Part shown: positions 1-8,054 of the stretch, piece by piece | Layout of the letters: each line of letters opens with the position of its first letter | How positions within the stretch are numbered: position 1 is the first letter of the stretch | Origin: Erwinia sp039023475 | Lineage (GTDB): Bacteria; Pseudomonadota; Gammaproteobacteria; Enterobacterales; Enterobacteriaceae | Length of the DNA stretch: 64,000 nucleotides | Reading direction: 5' to 3' | Assembly (NCBI RefSeq): GCF_039023475.1 | Contig: NZ_JBCHVB010000004.1 | Coordinates: 62,001-126,000 of the forward strand | The notes under the pieces: model-generated | Databases searched by the model: none | The model's input: only the letters and a program-made list of their open reading frames with translations | Told to the model about the DNA's origin: nothing | Position numbers and translations under genes: made by a program

Positions 1-1896
1 ATCGTTGGCGGCACCCTGTTTGCCTTCAGCAGCTTCCTTATCCAGTATCTTGGCAATCACCAGGTTCCCTTACCGGCCACGCTTTTTGTGATGGCCCTGC
101 TGCTAGGGGTTACCGGAGAGATCAGCCCGCTGCACGGCAGGCTGCTGCCGGCGTCACTGATCGCCGCCATTTTTACGCTCAGCCTGGCCGGGCGGATGGC
201 GATCTGGGTGCCACCGATGCTCTATATTCTGGGCACCATCTGGTACGGCGTATTTAACTGGTTCTGGCTCTGGCTGTGGAAAGAGCAGCCAATGCGTGAG
301 ACGCTCAGCCTGCTTTATCGCGAACTCGCTGACTACTGCGAAGCAAAATACAGCATGCTGACGCAGCTGACCGATCCTGAAAAAGCGCTCCCGCCCCTGC
401 TGGCACGCCAGCAAAAAGCGGTCGATCTGATCACCACCTGCTACCAGCAGATGCATATGCTGGCCGCCGGCCGGGATAATCATCATCAGCGCCTGACCCG
501 CGCATTTCAGGTCGCTCTCGATTTACAGGAGCACATTGCGGTCAGCCTGCACCAGCCTGAAGAAGTGCAGAAGCTGGTTGAACAGAGCCACGCTGAGGCG
601 GTGATCCGCTGGAACGCCCGGACGATTGCGGCCCGGCTACGCGAACTTGCCGATGACATCCTCTATCATAAGCTGCCCGGGCGCTTTTCAATGGACAAGC
701 AGCTGCACGCGCTGGAAAAGATCGCCAGACAGCATCCTGATAATCCCGTTGGCCATTTCTGCTCCTATCATTTCAGCCGGATAAGCCGCCTGCTGCGCCA
801 CCAGCGCCCCCTTTATAAACGGGACCTGATGGCCGACCGCCAGCGCCGCCTGCCGCTGCTGCCCGCCATTAAAAGCTACCTCTCGCTGCGCTCGGCGGCG
901 CTTCGTACCGCCGGGCGTTTTGCCGTCATGCTCACGTTCGCCAGCTCGCTGGCCCTCTTTTTTCATCTGCCAAAACCTTACTGGATACTGATGACGATCA
1001 TGTTTGTCAGTCAGAACGGTTACAGCGCGACACGCGTCCGCATCCAGCACCGTGCGCTGGGCACGCTTGCGGGACTGATCGTCGCCGCACTGACGCTACG
1101 TCTTCAGGTGCCGGAGCCGATAGTGCTGCTGGTGATGCTGATTATTACCCTGGTGAGCTACCTGTTTATCCGTAAGTACTATGGTCTGGCGACGATCGGT
1201 TTTACGGTTACGGCCGTTTACTCGCTCCAGCTGCTTTCGCTTAACGGCGCAGACTTCCTGCTGCCGCGCCTGCTGGATACGCTGATGGGCTGCCTGATCG
1301 CCTTCGCCGGGATGATCTGGCTCTGGCCGCAGTGGCAGAGCGGTCTGCTGCGGCAAAATGCGCATGACGCGCTGGAAGTCTGGCAGGAAGCGTTGCAGCT
1401 GCTGCTGGGCAGCAAGCAGAACCCCGAAAAGCTGGCTTACCAGCGGATGCGGGCCAACCAGGCGCATAACGCGCTGTTTAACTCGCTGAACCAGGCGATG
1501 CAGGAGCCAGGTTTCGATCCCAGCTATCTTGCCGATATGAAGCTGTGGGTAACGCACGGTCAGTTTATTGTTGAACACATCAACGCAATGACGATCCTGG
1601 CCCGCGAGCATACGATGCTGACGCCGTCGCTGGCGGAGCGCTATCTTCAGTCGTGTGAAATTGCCTTACAGCGCTGCCAGCAGCGGCTGGAATATGACGG
1701 CCCGGGCTCGGAAAGTAACGTGCTGGAATCGCAGGGGGAGTTCAGTCAGGGCCCCGTAACGATCATGGAGCGGCATATCAAGCGGATACTGGATCACCTC
1801 AGCGCGATGCACACCATCTCTTCCCTGGCATGGATCACCCGGCCACACCATGGGAACTGGCTGTCGAGAAAGTTAAGAAAAGCATCCGGAGCGTGA
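1..1896 (+). CDS. yhfK: YhfK, FUSC/YccS-type inner-membrane protein (5' end cut by window)
   Basis: The reading frame is open from base 1, so the start lies upstream; 631 residues are visible and E. coli YhfK has about 700. The protein has hydrophobic clusters near the visible N-terminus, a long soluble helical part, then a second membrane block at roughly residues 300-440 of the visible part, followed by a soluble C-terminal tail. This two-block layout is typical of the FUSC/YccS family (fusaric-acid-resistance-like), whose substrate is not established for YhfK. It lies next to argD, as in E. coli, and converges with it. Identification rests on layout and synteny. Confidence 0.88.
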   Translation: MVGGTLFAFSSFLIQYLGNHQVPLPATLFVMALLLGVTGEISPLHGRLLPASLIAAIFTLSLAGRMAIWVPPMLYILGTIWYGVFNWFWLWLWKEQPMRETLSLLYRELADYCEAKYSMLTQLTDPEKALPPLLARQQKAVDLITTCYQQMHMLAAGRDNHHQRLTRAFQVALDLQEHIAVSLHQPEEVQKLVEQSHAEAVIRWNARTIAARLRELADDILYHKLPGRFSMDKQLHALEKIARQHPDNPVGHFCSYHFSRISRLLRHQRPLYKRDLMADRQRRLPLLPAIKSYLSLRSAALRTAGRFAVMLTFASSLALFFHLPKPYWILMTIMFVSQNGYSATRVRIQHRALGTLAGLIVAALTLRLQVPEPIVLLVMLIITLVSYLFIRKYYGLATIGFTVTAVYSLQLLSLNGADFLLPRLLDTLMGCLIAFAGMIWLWPQWQSGLLRQNAHDALEVWQEALQLLLGSKQNPEKLAYQRMRANQAHNALFNSLNQAMQEPGFDPSYLADMKLWVTHGQFIVEHINAMTILAREHTMLTPSLAERYLQSCEIALQRCQQRLEYDGPGSESNVLESQGEFSQGPVTIMERHIKRILDHLSAMHTISSLAWITRPHHGNWLSRKLRKASGA

Positions 1897-1932
1897 TGGC
1901 AAAGAGGAGATGCGAATTTTCTGGAGCAGAAC

Positions 1933-1956
1933 GGGGGAAGGAAATATCCCTCCCCC
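1933..1956. terminator. Hairpin between convergent yhfK and argD
   Basis: GGGGGAAGG at 1933-1941 pairs with CCCTCCCCC at 1948-1956 (one mismatch, loop of six). It lies between two convergent genes and could end both transcripts. There is no strong T-run on either side, so intrinsic termination is uncertain. Confidence 0.4.
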
Positions 1957-1962
1957 TCTGGT

Positions 1963-3180
1963 TCAGGCGAAAATTTTACCGACAGCCGCCGCGAAACGGG
2001 CCATGCCCTCTTCAATATCTGTCGGTTCAATCACCAGCGAAGGCGCAAAGCGGATAACGTCGGTGCCGGCAGTGAGGATCATTACCCCTTCGTCCGCAGC
2101 CGCATTCAGTATGTCCCGGGCTTTTCCGGCGTGTTGCGGTTTGAGCGCAGCACCAATCAGTAAGCCCTTGCCCCGGATTTCGCTGAACAGATCCCACTTC
2201 GCATCTATCGCCTTCAGCGCCGAGACAAACTGTTCACGCCGGGTTTCCACGCCGCTGAGGACCTCATCGGTATTGATAATATCCAGCGCCGCCTCGGCCA
2301 CGGCACAGGCCAGCGGGTTGCCGCCGTAGGTGGTGCCGTGGACGCCTGGCGCCATAGCGGAGGCGATCTCATGGGTGGTCAGCATGGCGCTTACCGGGAA
2401 GCCGCCGCCCATCGCCTTCGCCGTGGTCAGGATATCGGGCGTCACGCCGTAGTGCTCACAGGCAAACAGCTTGCCGCTGCGGCCCATGCCGCTCTGGACT
2501 TCATCCAGGACCAGCAGCGCCTGATGTTCGTCGCACAGCTGACGCAGCCCCTGCATAAACGCCTGCGTGGCAGGCATCACGCCGCCTTCACCCTGAATAG
2601 GTTCAACCACAATCGCGCAGGTGTGATCGTCAATAACCGCTTTAACTGCCGCCAGATCGTTAAAAGGCACGTGGACGATATCGGCAGGTTTCGGCCCGAA
2701 GCCATCGGAATATTTCGGCTGACCGCCTACGGATACGGTAAACAACGTGCGTCCATGAAAAGCGTTATGGAAGGCGATAATCTTGCTTTTATAGGGGGAG
2801 TGACGCTGCGAGGCGTAATAACGCGCCAGCTTGAAGGCGGCTTCGTTCGCTTCCGCGCCGGAGTTGGCAAAAAAGACGCGATCGGCGAAGGTGGCGGCGG
2901 TCAGCTTACTGGCAAGGCGCAGCGCCGGCTCGTTAGTGAAAACGTTACTGGTGTGCCACAACGTCTCGCCCTGCGTTTTCAGCGCTTCTACCAGCGCCGG
3001 ATGGCAATGTCCCAGCGCAGTCACCGCGATGCCGCCGGAGAAATCGATATATTCTTTACCCTGCTGGTCCCATACGCGGCTGCCTTTCCCTTTCACCGGT
3101 ACAAAGCTCGCGGGAGCAAAAACAGGCAAAATCACCTCATCAAATGTCGCCCGCGTCACCGCTAATTTTTCCGCTGCCAT
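1963..3180 (-). CDS. argD: Acetylornithine/succinyldiaminopimelate aminotransferase
   Basis: PLP-dependent class-III aminotransferase of arginine biosynthesis (N-acetylornithine with 2-oxoglutarate); the enterobacterial enzyme also serves the succinyl-DAP step of lysine biosynthesis. The protein has 405 residues, as expected (E. coli 406). Visible marks are NSGAEANEAAFKLAR in the cofactor region, the LDEVQSGMGR motif with the PLP-ring Asp, and TTAKAMGGGFP with the Schiff-base Lys. I chose the ATG at 3180, which has a GGGGTGG ribosome site just upstream; the in-frame ATG at 3192 would give four extra residues but lies inside that site. Two ARG boxes precede it. Confidence 0.97.
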   Translation of the reverse strand: MAAEKLAVTRATFDEVILPVFAPASFVPVKGKGSRVWDQQGKEYIDFSGGIAVTALGHCHPALVEALKTQGETLWHTSNVFTNEPALRLASKLTAATFADRVFFANSGAEANEAAFKLARYYASQRHSPYKSKIIAFHNAFHGRTLFTVSVGGQPKYSDGFGPKPADIVHVPFNDLAAVKAVIDDHTCAIVVEPIQGEGGVMPATQAFMQGLRQLCDEHQALLVLDEVQSGMGRSGKLFACEHYGVTPDILTTAKAMGGGFPVSAMLTTHEIASAMAPGVHGTTYGGNPLACAVAEAALDIINTDEVLSGVETRREQFVSALKAIDAKWDLFSEIRGKGLLIGAALKPQHAGKARDILNAAADEGVMILTAGTDVIRFAPSLVIEPTDIEEGMARFAAAVGKIFA

Positions 3181-3211
3181 TCTCCACCCCATCCTGTTTT
3201 ATGTCACGTAA

Positions 3212-3229
3212 TGTGAAATTATAATCATA
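3212..3229 (-). promoter_or_regulatory. ARG box 2 (ArgR operator) of argD
   Basis: TATGATTATAATTTCACA on the minus strand matches the ARG box at all but two specified positions. It sits 3 bp from box 1 and overlaps the -10 region, so bound ArgR would block RNA polymerase. Confidence 0.72.
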
Positions 3230-3253
3230 AAATATGCATAAAAAATCACTCAA
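3224..3253 (-). promoter_or_regulatory. argD promoter
   Basis: On the minus strand TTGAGT (3253-3248) and TATGAT (3229-3224) are separated by 18 bp and point at argD. The spacer and -10 are covered by the two ARG boxes, which fits repression by ArgR. A second TATAAT lies at 3223-3218 without an obvious -35. Confidence 0.55.
3233..3250 (-). promoter_or_regulatory. ARG box 1 (ArgR operator) of argD
   Basis: AGTGATTTTTTATGCATA on the minus strand matches the 18-bp ARG box (WNTGAATWWWWATTCANW) at all but two of the specified positions. It is followed after exactly 3 bp by a second box, the standard spacing for an ArgR hexamer. Confidence 0.75.
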
Positions 3254-3264
3254 AGGCAAACGAA

Positions 3265-3840
3265 TTACCGCGCGAGGAAGTTTTTCAGCAGCTGGTGTCC
3301 CTGTTCACTGAGGATACTTTCGGGATGAAACTGTACGCCTTCAAGCGGCAGATGGCGGTGGCGAAGGCCCATGATCTCATCAGGCTGACCGTCACGCAGC
3401 GTCCAGGCGGTGACGTCAAAACCGGCGGGCAGCGAGCCGGATTCTACGATCAGAGAATGATAGCGGGTGACGGTCAGCGGATGACTGAGCCCGGCGAAAA
3501 CGCCGCCATCATTGTGCTCAATGGCGGAAGTTTTGCCGTGCATCACTTCCCGGGCGCGTATGATTTTCCCGCCAAACGCCTGGGCAATCGCCTGATGCCC
3601 CAGGCAGACGCCCAGAACCGGCAGCTTGCCCGCAAAATGACGTATGGCAGCCAGTGAAATCCCCGCGTCGTCTGGCGTACAGGGGCCGGGGGAGATGACC
3701 AGCTGGTCTGGCTGAAGGGCGGCTATCCGATCGAGGGTAATCTCATCGTTACGCTGCACGCAAACCTCGGCACCCAGTTCGCAAAAGTACTGATAGAGGT
3801 TCCAGGTAAAAGAGTCGTAATTATCAATAAGCAGCAGCAT
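3265..3840 (-). CDS. pabA: Aminodeoxychorismate synthase, glutamine amidotransferase subunit
   Basis: Supplies ammonia from glutamine to PabB for 4-amino-4-deoxychorismate in folate biosynthesis. At 191 residues it is a normal class-I glutamine amidotransferase (E. coli PabA 187). The catalytic triad is visible: Cys79 in GVCLGHQ and His172/Glu174 in FHPES; PGPCTPDDAG lies near residue 51. It is transcribed with fic just upstream (33-bp gap) and with argD downstream, as in E. coli. TrpG-type subunits are similar, but length and neighbours support PabA. Confidence 0.95.
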   Translation of the reverse strand: MLLLIDNYDSFTWNLYQYFCELGAEVCVQRNDEITLDRIAALQPDQLVISPGPCTPDDAGISLAAIRHFAGKLPVLGVCLGHQAIAQAFGGKIIRAREVMHGKTSAIEHNDGGVFAGLSHPLTVTRYHSLIVESGSLPAGFDVTAWTLRDGQPDEIMGLRHRHLPLEGVQFHPESILSEQGHQLLKNFLAR

Positions 3841-3873
3841 CGGCGTTCCGGGAAGAGTGTAAACGCCGCTATT

Positions 3874-4434
3874 CTACGCATTTTCACTGCGTTCGCTTAT
3901 CACTTTGCTGAACTCAGCGGTCAGGAGCGCAAGATCGCCCTCCCAGCTCGCCTGATTCGCGGTCTGCCAGCTTTCACTGTCGGTACGCCGCCACTGGATA
4001 TCGTAGCCCGCATGCAGGACCAGCTGCTCAAAGAAGAGCCGCAGCGTACGCCCGTTGCCCCGGAGAAAAGGATGAAGCACGGTCAGTTCGCAGTAATACC
4101 AGGCGAGTCGGGCAGCAAGTTTGTCGGCAGGCAGATCGGCCAGGCCGTTCTCCTCCTCCAGCGAGCGCATCAGCGCATTGCCCTCTTTTTCGATATATTC
4201 GAAATGACAGCAGGGAGTTTCATTAAGCAAAACATCGACCTGACGCAGTTCACCTGCGTCCTCAAGCAGCCCATGGAAAAGTTCGCGATGAAGATGTTTG
4301 AGCCAGGGAAAACCCGGCTGGGCCGCGCCCAGTTCAAGCTGGATGCCGCTCAGTTCAAAACTGGCGAGAAAGTTGGCCTCGCGGCGCTGCTGCCAGAGCG
4401 TGGTTTTCTGCTTTTCGGTGGGCTTTTTAGCCAT
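3874..4434 (-). CDS. fic: Fic-domain protein with YhfG/FicA antitoxin-like N-terminus (apparent fusion)
   Basis: Fic enzymes transfer AMP (or related groups) to target-protein hydroxyls. Residues 121-132 read HPFLRGNGRTLR, a full HxFx(D/x)GNGRxxR motif with catalytic His121; E. coli Fic is degenerate here as I recall it. CHFEYIEKEGNALM (76-89) is the target-docking segment. In E. coli a separate 55-residue YhfG (FicA) antitoxin precedes Fic. Here residues 1-25 (with EKQK, LW, QRR and NF..AS) resemble the YhfG N-terminus, and the chain then continues straight into Fic sequence. The YhfG inhibitory motif SxxxEG is SFELSG (25-30), so the Glu is missing, and the usual first ~35 residues of Fic are absent. 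The ATG at 4434 has GGAGG at 4443-4439, which supports this start. Confidence 0.88.
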   Translation of the reverse strand: MAKKPTEKQKTTLWQQRREANFLASFELSGIQLELGAAQPGFPWLKHLHRELFHGLLEDAGELRQVDVLLNETPCCHFEYIEKEGNALMRSLEEENGLADLPADKLAARLAWYYCELTVLHPFLRGNGRTLRLFFEQLVLHAGYDIQWRRTDSESWQTANQASWEGDLALLTAEFSKVISERSENA

Positions 4435-4448
4435 GCGGCCTCCGTTAA

Positions 4449-4487
4449 CGGGTGATTGCTGCCCTAATTATAAGCAGCAATCACCCG
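4449..4487 (-). terminator. Strong hairpin between ppiA and fic
   Basis: A 14-bp perfect stem (4449-4462 with 4474-4487, loop of 11) lies between the ppiA stop and the fic ribosome site. On the minus strand it is followed by TTAACGG rather than a T-run. It may protect the ppiA 3' end or reduce read-through into fic. Confidence 0.5.
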
Positions 4488-4495
4488 CAGGGAGG

Positions 4496-5068
4496 TTATG
4501 GCAGCACTTTTGCGGATAGGATCACAACAGGCTTTACGGGAACGTTCTGATATGGCCCCACATTGTGGGACTGAGCCTGAGAAATTTTATCAACCACGTC
4601 CTGGCCTTTAACCACTTTGCCAAAGACGGCATAGCCGAAATCACGCTGGCCGTGATCGAGAAAAGCGTTATCGGCAACGTTAATGAAAAACTGGCTGGTT
4701 GCGCTGTCTTTATTCGCCGTGCGGGCCATTGAAATCGTACCGCGCTTATTCAGCAGACCGTTGTCCGCTTCGTTTTTGATCGGTGCGTTGGTCGGCTTCT
4801 GCTGCATATCCTGCGTAAACCCACCGCCCTGCACCATAAAGCCGGGAATGACGCGGTGGAACGTGGTGTTGTTATAGAAGCCGCTGTTCACGTAGTCGAT
4901 AAAGTTTTTCGTCGAAACCGGCGCTTTTTCATTATTCAGTTCAAGTTCGACAGTCCCGGCTGAGGTGGTCAACTGGACGTGGGGATCGCCTTTTGCAGCA
5001 AAAGTGGTCATGGAAACCGAAGAGAGCGCCAATACGGTGGCGACGGCGGCCAGAGTGCGTTTTAACAT
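4496..5068 (-). CDS. ppiA: Periplasmic peptidyl-prolyl cis-trans isomerase A (cyclophilin)
   Basis: Catalyses Xaa-Pro isomerisation in the periplasm. The 190-residue protein starts with a signal peptide (Lys/Arg, then a hydrophobic run; likely cut after TTFA near residue 24). Cyclophilin marks include FHRVIPGFMVQGGGF with the catalytic Arg and Phe, and TSQFFINVADN. E. coli PpiA has the same length and position between fic and tsgA. Transcription starts away from tsgA, with a CRP-like palindrome in the shared upstream region. Confidence 0.96.
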   Translation of the reverse strand: MLKRTLAAVATVLALSSVSMTTFAAKGDPHVQLTTSAGTVELELNNEKAPVSTKNFIDYVNSGFYNNTTFHRVIPGFMVQGGGFTQDMQQKPTNAPIKNEADNGLLNKRGTISMARTANKDSATSQFFINVADNAFLDHGQRDFGYAVFGKVVKGQDVVDKISQAQSHNVGPYQNVPVKPVVILSAKVLP

Positions 5069-5199
5069 GTCTGTTCCTTTCTAAGTTCTGGGCCAAAAAA
5101 CAACGTTGATTGTAAAGAGGCCCCTATATATGCGCCAGCCTTTTACTTTTATTTACGTGCGCATTTTGCACACGCAAACGCTTACGTACCCCAGAAAAC

Positions 5200-5215
5200 G
5201 GTGATACGCATCACG
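5200..5215. promoter_or_regulatory. CRP-like palindrome between ppiA and tsgA
   Basis: GGTGATACGCATCACG is a perfect inverted repeat matching the CRP core (TGTGA-N6-TCACA) except for the symmetrical outermost bases. E. coli ppiA is known to be controlled by CRP/CytR. The site could serve ppiA, tsgA or both. Confidence 0.55.
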
Positions 5216-5340
5216 ATTTGAATGCATACACTATTTTTTATTTCATTATTCGTTTAAGCCGATCACGAATATCGCTACACTCCTCCCGCTTACCGTGGGC
5301 GTCCTGCTTCACGTTCCCTTTGACTCACAGGTTTTTCATT

Positions 5341-6528
5341 ATGACGAATCGCGATCGAATCGGTCTTACCTGGCTCAGTTTCTTTTCCTATGCGCTTACC
5401 GGCGCGGTAGTGATTGTGACCGGTATGGTGCTGGAAAATATTGCTGAGTATTTTCAGCTGCCCGTCGCGCAGATGAGCAATACTTTTACCTTTCTGAATG
5501 CCGGAATTCTGGTAGCTGTTTTCCTTAATGCCTGGCTGATGGAAATCATCCCGCTTAAGCGTCAGCTTATGTTCGGCTTCGTACTGATGATCCTGTCGGT
5601 GCTTGGCCTGATGACCAGCCACAATCTCAGCGTCTTCTCGCTCTGTATGTTTGTTCTGGGCGTGGTCAGCGGCATCACTATGTCGATCGGTACCTTCCTG
5701 ATCACGCACCTCTATGAGGGGCGTCAGCGCGGTTCAAGACTGCTGTTTACCGACTCCTTCTTCAGCATGGCCGGCACCATCTTCCCGATTATCGCCGCCG
5801 CCATTCTGGCGCGTTCCCTGCCCTGGTACTGGGTCTATGCCTGTATCGGCGTGATTTACGTGGCCATTTTCGTGCTGGCGCTCTGCTTTGAGTTTCCGGT
5901 ACTGGGCAAGAAAGCGCCGAACCAGCAGCAGAAAGTGCAAAAAGAGAAGTGGGGCATTGGCGTCCTGTTTCTTTCCATTGCCGCGCTTTGCTACATCCTC
6001 GGCCAGCTTGGCTTTATCGGCTGGGTGCCGCTTTATGCGACCAAAACCATGGGCATGGATATTACTCAGGCAGGCGGGCTGGTCGGCAACTTCTGGACCT
6101 CATACATGATCGGCATGTGGGCGTTCAGCGCCATTCTTCGCTTCTTCGATCCTCAGCGCATCCTGACCGTACTGGCGCTGATGGCGACCCTGCTGATGTA
6201 CTGGTTTGTCAGCAGTGACGATGCCTCCATGCTGAAGTGGATAATGATAAGCCTGGGCTTCTTCTCCAGCGCGATTTACACCACCATTATTACGCTGGGC
6301 TCGTTGCAGACGAAGGTTTCTTCACCCAAGCTGGTGAACTTCATTCTGACCTGCGGCACCGTCGGCACCATGCTGACCTTCGTTGTGACCGGTCCTATCG
6401 TGGATAAAGGCGGCGCGCATGCGGCCCTGTTGACCGCGAACGGTCTCTATGCGGTGGTCTTCGTCATGTGCCTGCTGCTCGGCTTCGTCAGTAAGCATAA
6501 GCTGCATGGGCATATGTCCTCCCACTAA
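5341..6528 (+). CDS. tsgA: TsgA, MFS-type inner-membrane transporter
   Basis: A 395-residue major-facilitator protein with about twelve hydrophobic segments, closely matching E. coli TsgA (393). The substrate is not established; in Salmonella the gene was described as tellurite- and selenite-inducible. The frame runs further upstream, but the family N-terminus MTNRDRIGLTW begins at the ATG at 5341, with ACAGG at 5327-5331 as a modest ribosome site. The upstream codons show no family similarity. It is followed by a strong bidirectional terminator shared with codA. Confidence 0.94.
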   Translation: MTNRDRIGLTWLSFFSYALTGAVVIVTGMVLENIAEYFQLPVAQMSNTFTFLNAGILVAVFLNAWLMEIIPLKRQLMFGFVLMILSVLGLMTSHNLSVFSLCMFVLGVVSGITMSIGTFLITHLYEGRQRGSRLLFTDSFFSMAGTIFPIIAAAILARSLPWYWVYACIGVIYVAIFVLALCFEFPVLGKKAPNQQQKVQKEKWGIGVLFLSIAALCYILGQLGFIGWVPLYATKTMGMDITQAGGLVGNFWTSYMIGMWAFSAILRFFDPQRILTVLALMATLLMYWFVSSDDASMLKWIMISLGFFSSAIYTTIITLGSLQTKVSSPKLVNFILTCGTVGTMLTFVVTGPIVDKGGAHAALLTANGLYAVVFVMCLLLGFVSKHKLHGHMSSH

Positions 6529-6531
6529 GCG

Positions 6532-6562
6532 AAAAAGGCCGGTGAATCCGGCCTTTTCTTTT
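6532..6562. terminator. Bidirectional terminator between tsgA and codA
   Basis: A ten-bp stem (6533-6542 with 6548-6557, loop TGAAT) has A-rich and T-rich flanks, giving a U-tract on both strands. It overlaps the codA stop region at 6561. Confidence 0.88.
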
Positions 6563-7841
6563 AGCGCCGGAAGTCGATTCGCTCAGGATCGTTCAGGTGA
6601 ATATTCGACTCGCTGAGCTTCGTTTCGGCAATGACCCGCCCTTCGCGAATGGAATAGCGCACCGGCACCTGACGACGCAGCGCGTCAAAACCGCTGTCAG
6701 CAGGCAGAATAATCAGATTGGCGCTGTTGCCGGTCTGAATTCCGTAGTCCTTCAGCTGGAGCGTTCTGGCGCTGTTGTGGGTAATCAGATTGATCCCCGC
6801 ATCAATCTGCTCATAGCCCATCAGCTGGCAGACATGCAGCCCCATATGCAGCACCTGTAACATACTGGCCGTTCCCAGCGGATACCACGGATCGAAGACG
6901 TCATCGTGCCCGAAGCAGACGTTGATATCCGCCTCCAGCATCTCCTTCACGCGCGTAATGCCCCGGCGTTTAGGATAGGTATCGAAGCGTCCCTGTAAAT
7001 GAATATTCACTAAGGGATTGGCGACAAAGTTGATGCCGGAGAGCTTCAGCAGGCGGAACAGCCTTGAGGTATAGGCGCCGTTATAGGCGTGCATCGCGGT
7101 CGTATGGCTGGCCGTCACCCGCTCCCCCATCTTCTCCTTCAGCGCCAGCGCGGCGACCGTTTCAACAAAGCGGGACTGCTCATCATCAATTTCATCGCAG
7201 TGCACATCCACCATTCGCTGATACTTCTGCGCGAGGGCGAACGTCTTGTGCAGGGATTCCACGCCGTACTCACGGGTGAACTCAAAATGGGGGATTGCGC
7301 CAACCACATCCGCTCCCAGCCTCAGCGCCTCCTCAAGCAGCGCTTCGCCATCCGGATAGGAGAGAATGCCCTCCTGGGGAAAAGCCACAATCTGGATTGT
7401 TATCCAGGGCGCCATCTCCTGCTTAATTTCCAGCATGGCCTTCAGCGCCGTCAGCGTCGGGTCAGAAACATCAACGTGGGTTCGTACATACTGAATGCCG
7501 TTGGCAATCTGCCACTTCAGCGTCTGCCTGGCACGCGCCTTTACATCCTCATGGCTGAGCAACGCCTTACGTTCCGCCCAGCGCTCGATCCCCTCGAACA
7601 GCGTACCGGACTGGTTCCATGCCGGCTCGCCAGCGGTCTGCGTAGTATCAAGATGGATATGAGGTTCGATAAAAGGGGGGAAAACCAGTCCGCCTTCGGC
7701 ATCCAGCGCGTCAGGCTGAGGCGCACACTGGGTCTGGGGCGAAAGCCGCACAAACTTGCCGTCCTGAATCTCGATCTGCCAGCGTCCTTCGCGCCACGGC
7801 AGGCGCGCATGATTTATCCACCGTAAATGTCCAGCCTGCAT
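6561..7841 (-). CDS. codA: Cytosine deaminase
   Basis: Hydrolyses cytosine to uracil and ammonia for pyrimidine salvage, in the cytosol. The protein has 426 residues, like E. coli CodA (427). The metal-ligand motif EPHIHLDTTQ lies near residue 58; HVDVSD, VDVHCDE, SHTTAMH and FGHDDVFDPW mark the amidohydrolase active site. A GGGAG ribosome site precedes the ATG. E. coli keeps codA beside the permease gene codB elsewhere on the chromosome; here it stands alone between tsgA and nirB, with no codB in the window. It is divergent from nirB. Confidence 0.95.
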   Translation of the reverse strand: MQAGHLRWINHARLPWREGRWQIEIQDGKFVRLSPQTQCAPQPDALDAEGGLVFPPFIEPHIHLDTTQTAGEPAWNQSGTLFEGIERWAERKALLSHEDVKARARQTLKWQIANGIQYVRTHVDVSDPTLTALKAMLEIKQEMAPWITIQIVAFPQEGILSYPDGEALLEEALRLGADVVGAIPHFEFTREYGVESLHKTFALAQKYQRMVDVHCDEIDDEQSRFVETVAALALKEKMGERVTASHTTAMHAYNGAYTSRLFRLLKLSGINFVANPLVNIHLQGRFDTYPKRRGITRVKEMLEADINVCFGHDDVFDPWYPLGTASMLQVLHMGLHVCQLMGYEQIDAGINLITHNSARTLQLKDYGIQTGNSANLIILPADSGFDALRRQVPVRYSIREGRVIAETKLSESNIHLNDPERIDFRR

Positions 7842-7990
7842 CCGATCGCTCCCGAAGATTAATGAACTCTCTTAACCCTACCACTCATTTCATTCACTGC
7901 AACATAAGGGCCAAAATGCTGGCTGATACGTTTCAGCCAAAAGCTGAGCCTTTTCCAAGACTTATAAAAAACCATGCCAAATCAGGCATC

Positions 7991-8006
7991 TACCCACTAA
8001 GGAGTA
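7991..8006 (+). promoter_or_regulatory. NarL/NarP 7-2-7 site of nirB
   Basis: TACCCACTAAGGAGTA is two inverted TACYYMT-type heptamers separated by 2 bp. Its centre is about 69 bp upstream of the predicted nirB start of transcription, which matches the NarL/NarP position at E. coli nirB. Confidence 0.8.
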
Positions 8007-8019
8007 TTTAAAATGCGAA

Positions 8020-8033
8020 TTGATATACATCAA
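8020..8033 (+). promoter_or_regulatory. FNR site of nirB
   Basis: TTGATATACATCAA is a perfect match to the FNR consensus TTGAT-N4-ATCAA. It lies about 41.5 bp upstream of the start of transcription predicted from the -10 TATTGT (8055-8060), the usual place for a class-II activator. Anaerobic activation of nirBD is expected. Confidence 0.9.
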
Positions 8034-8054
8034 TAACTGCCCCTTTAGGCGCGC

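Noticed and set aside
7089..7826. 245-residue open frame on the plus strand across codA
   Set aside because: It is antisense to codA, with no ribosome site and no recognisable motif.
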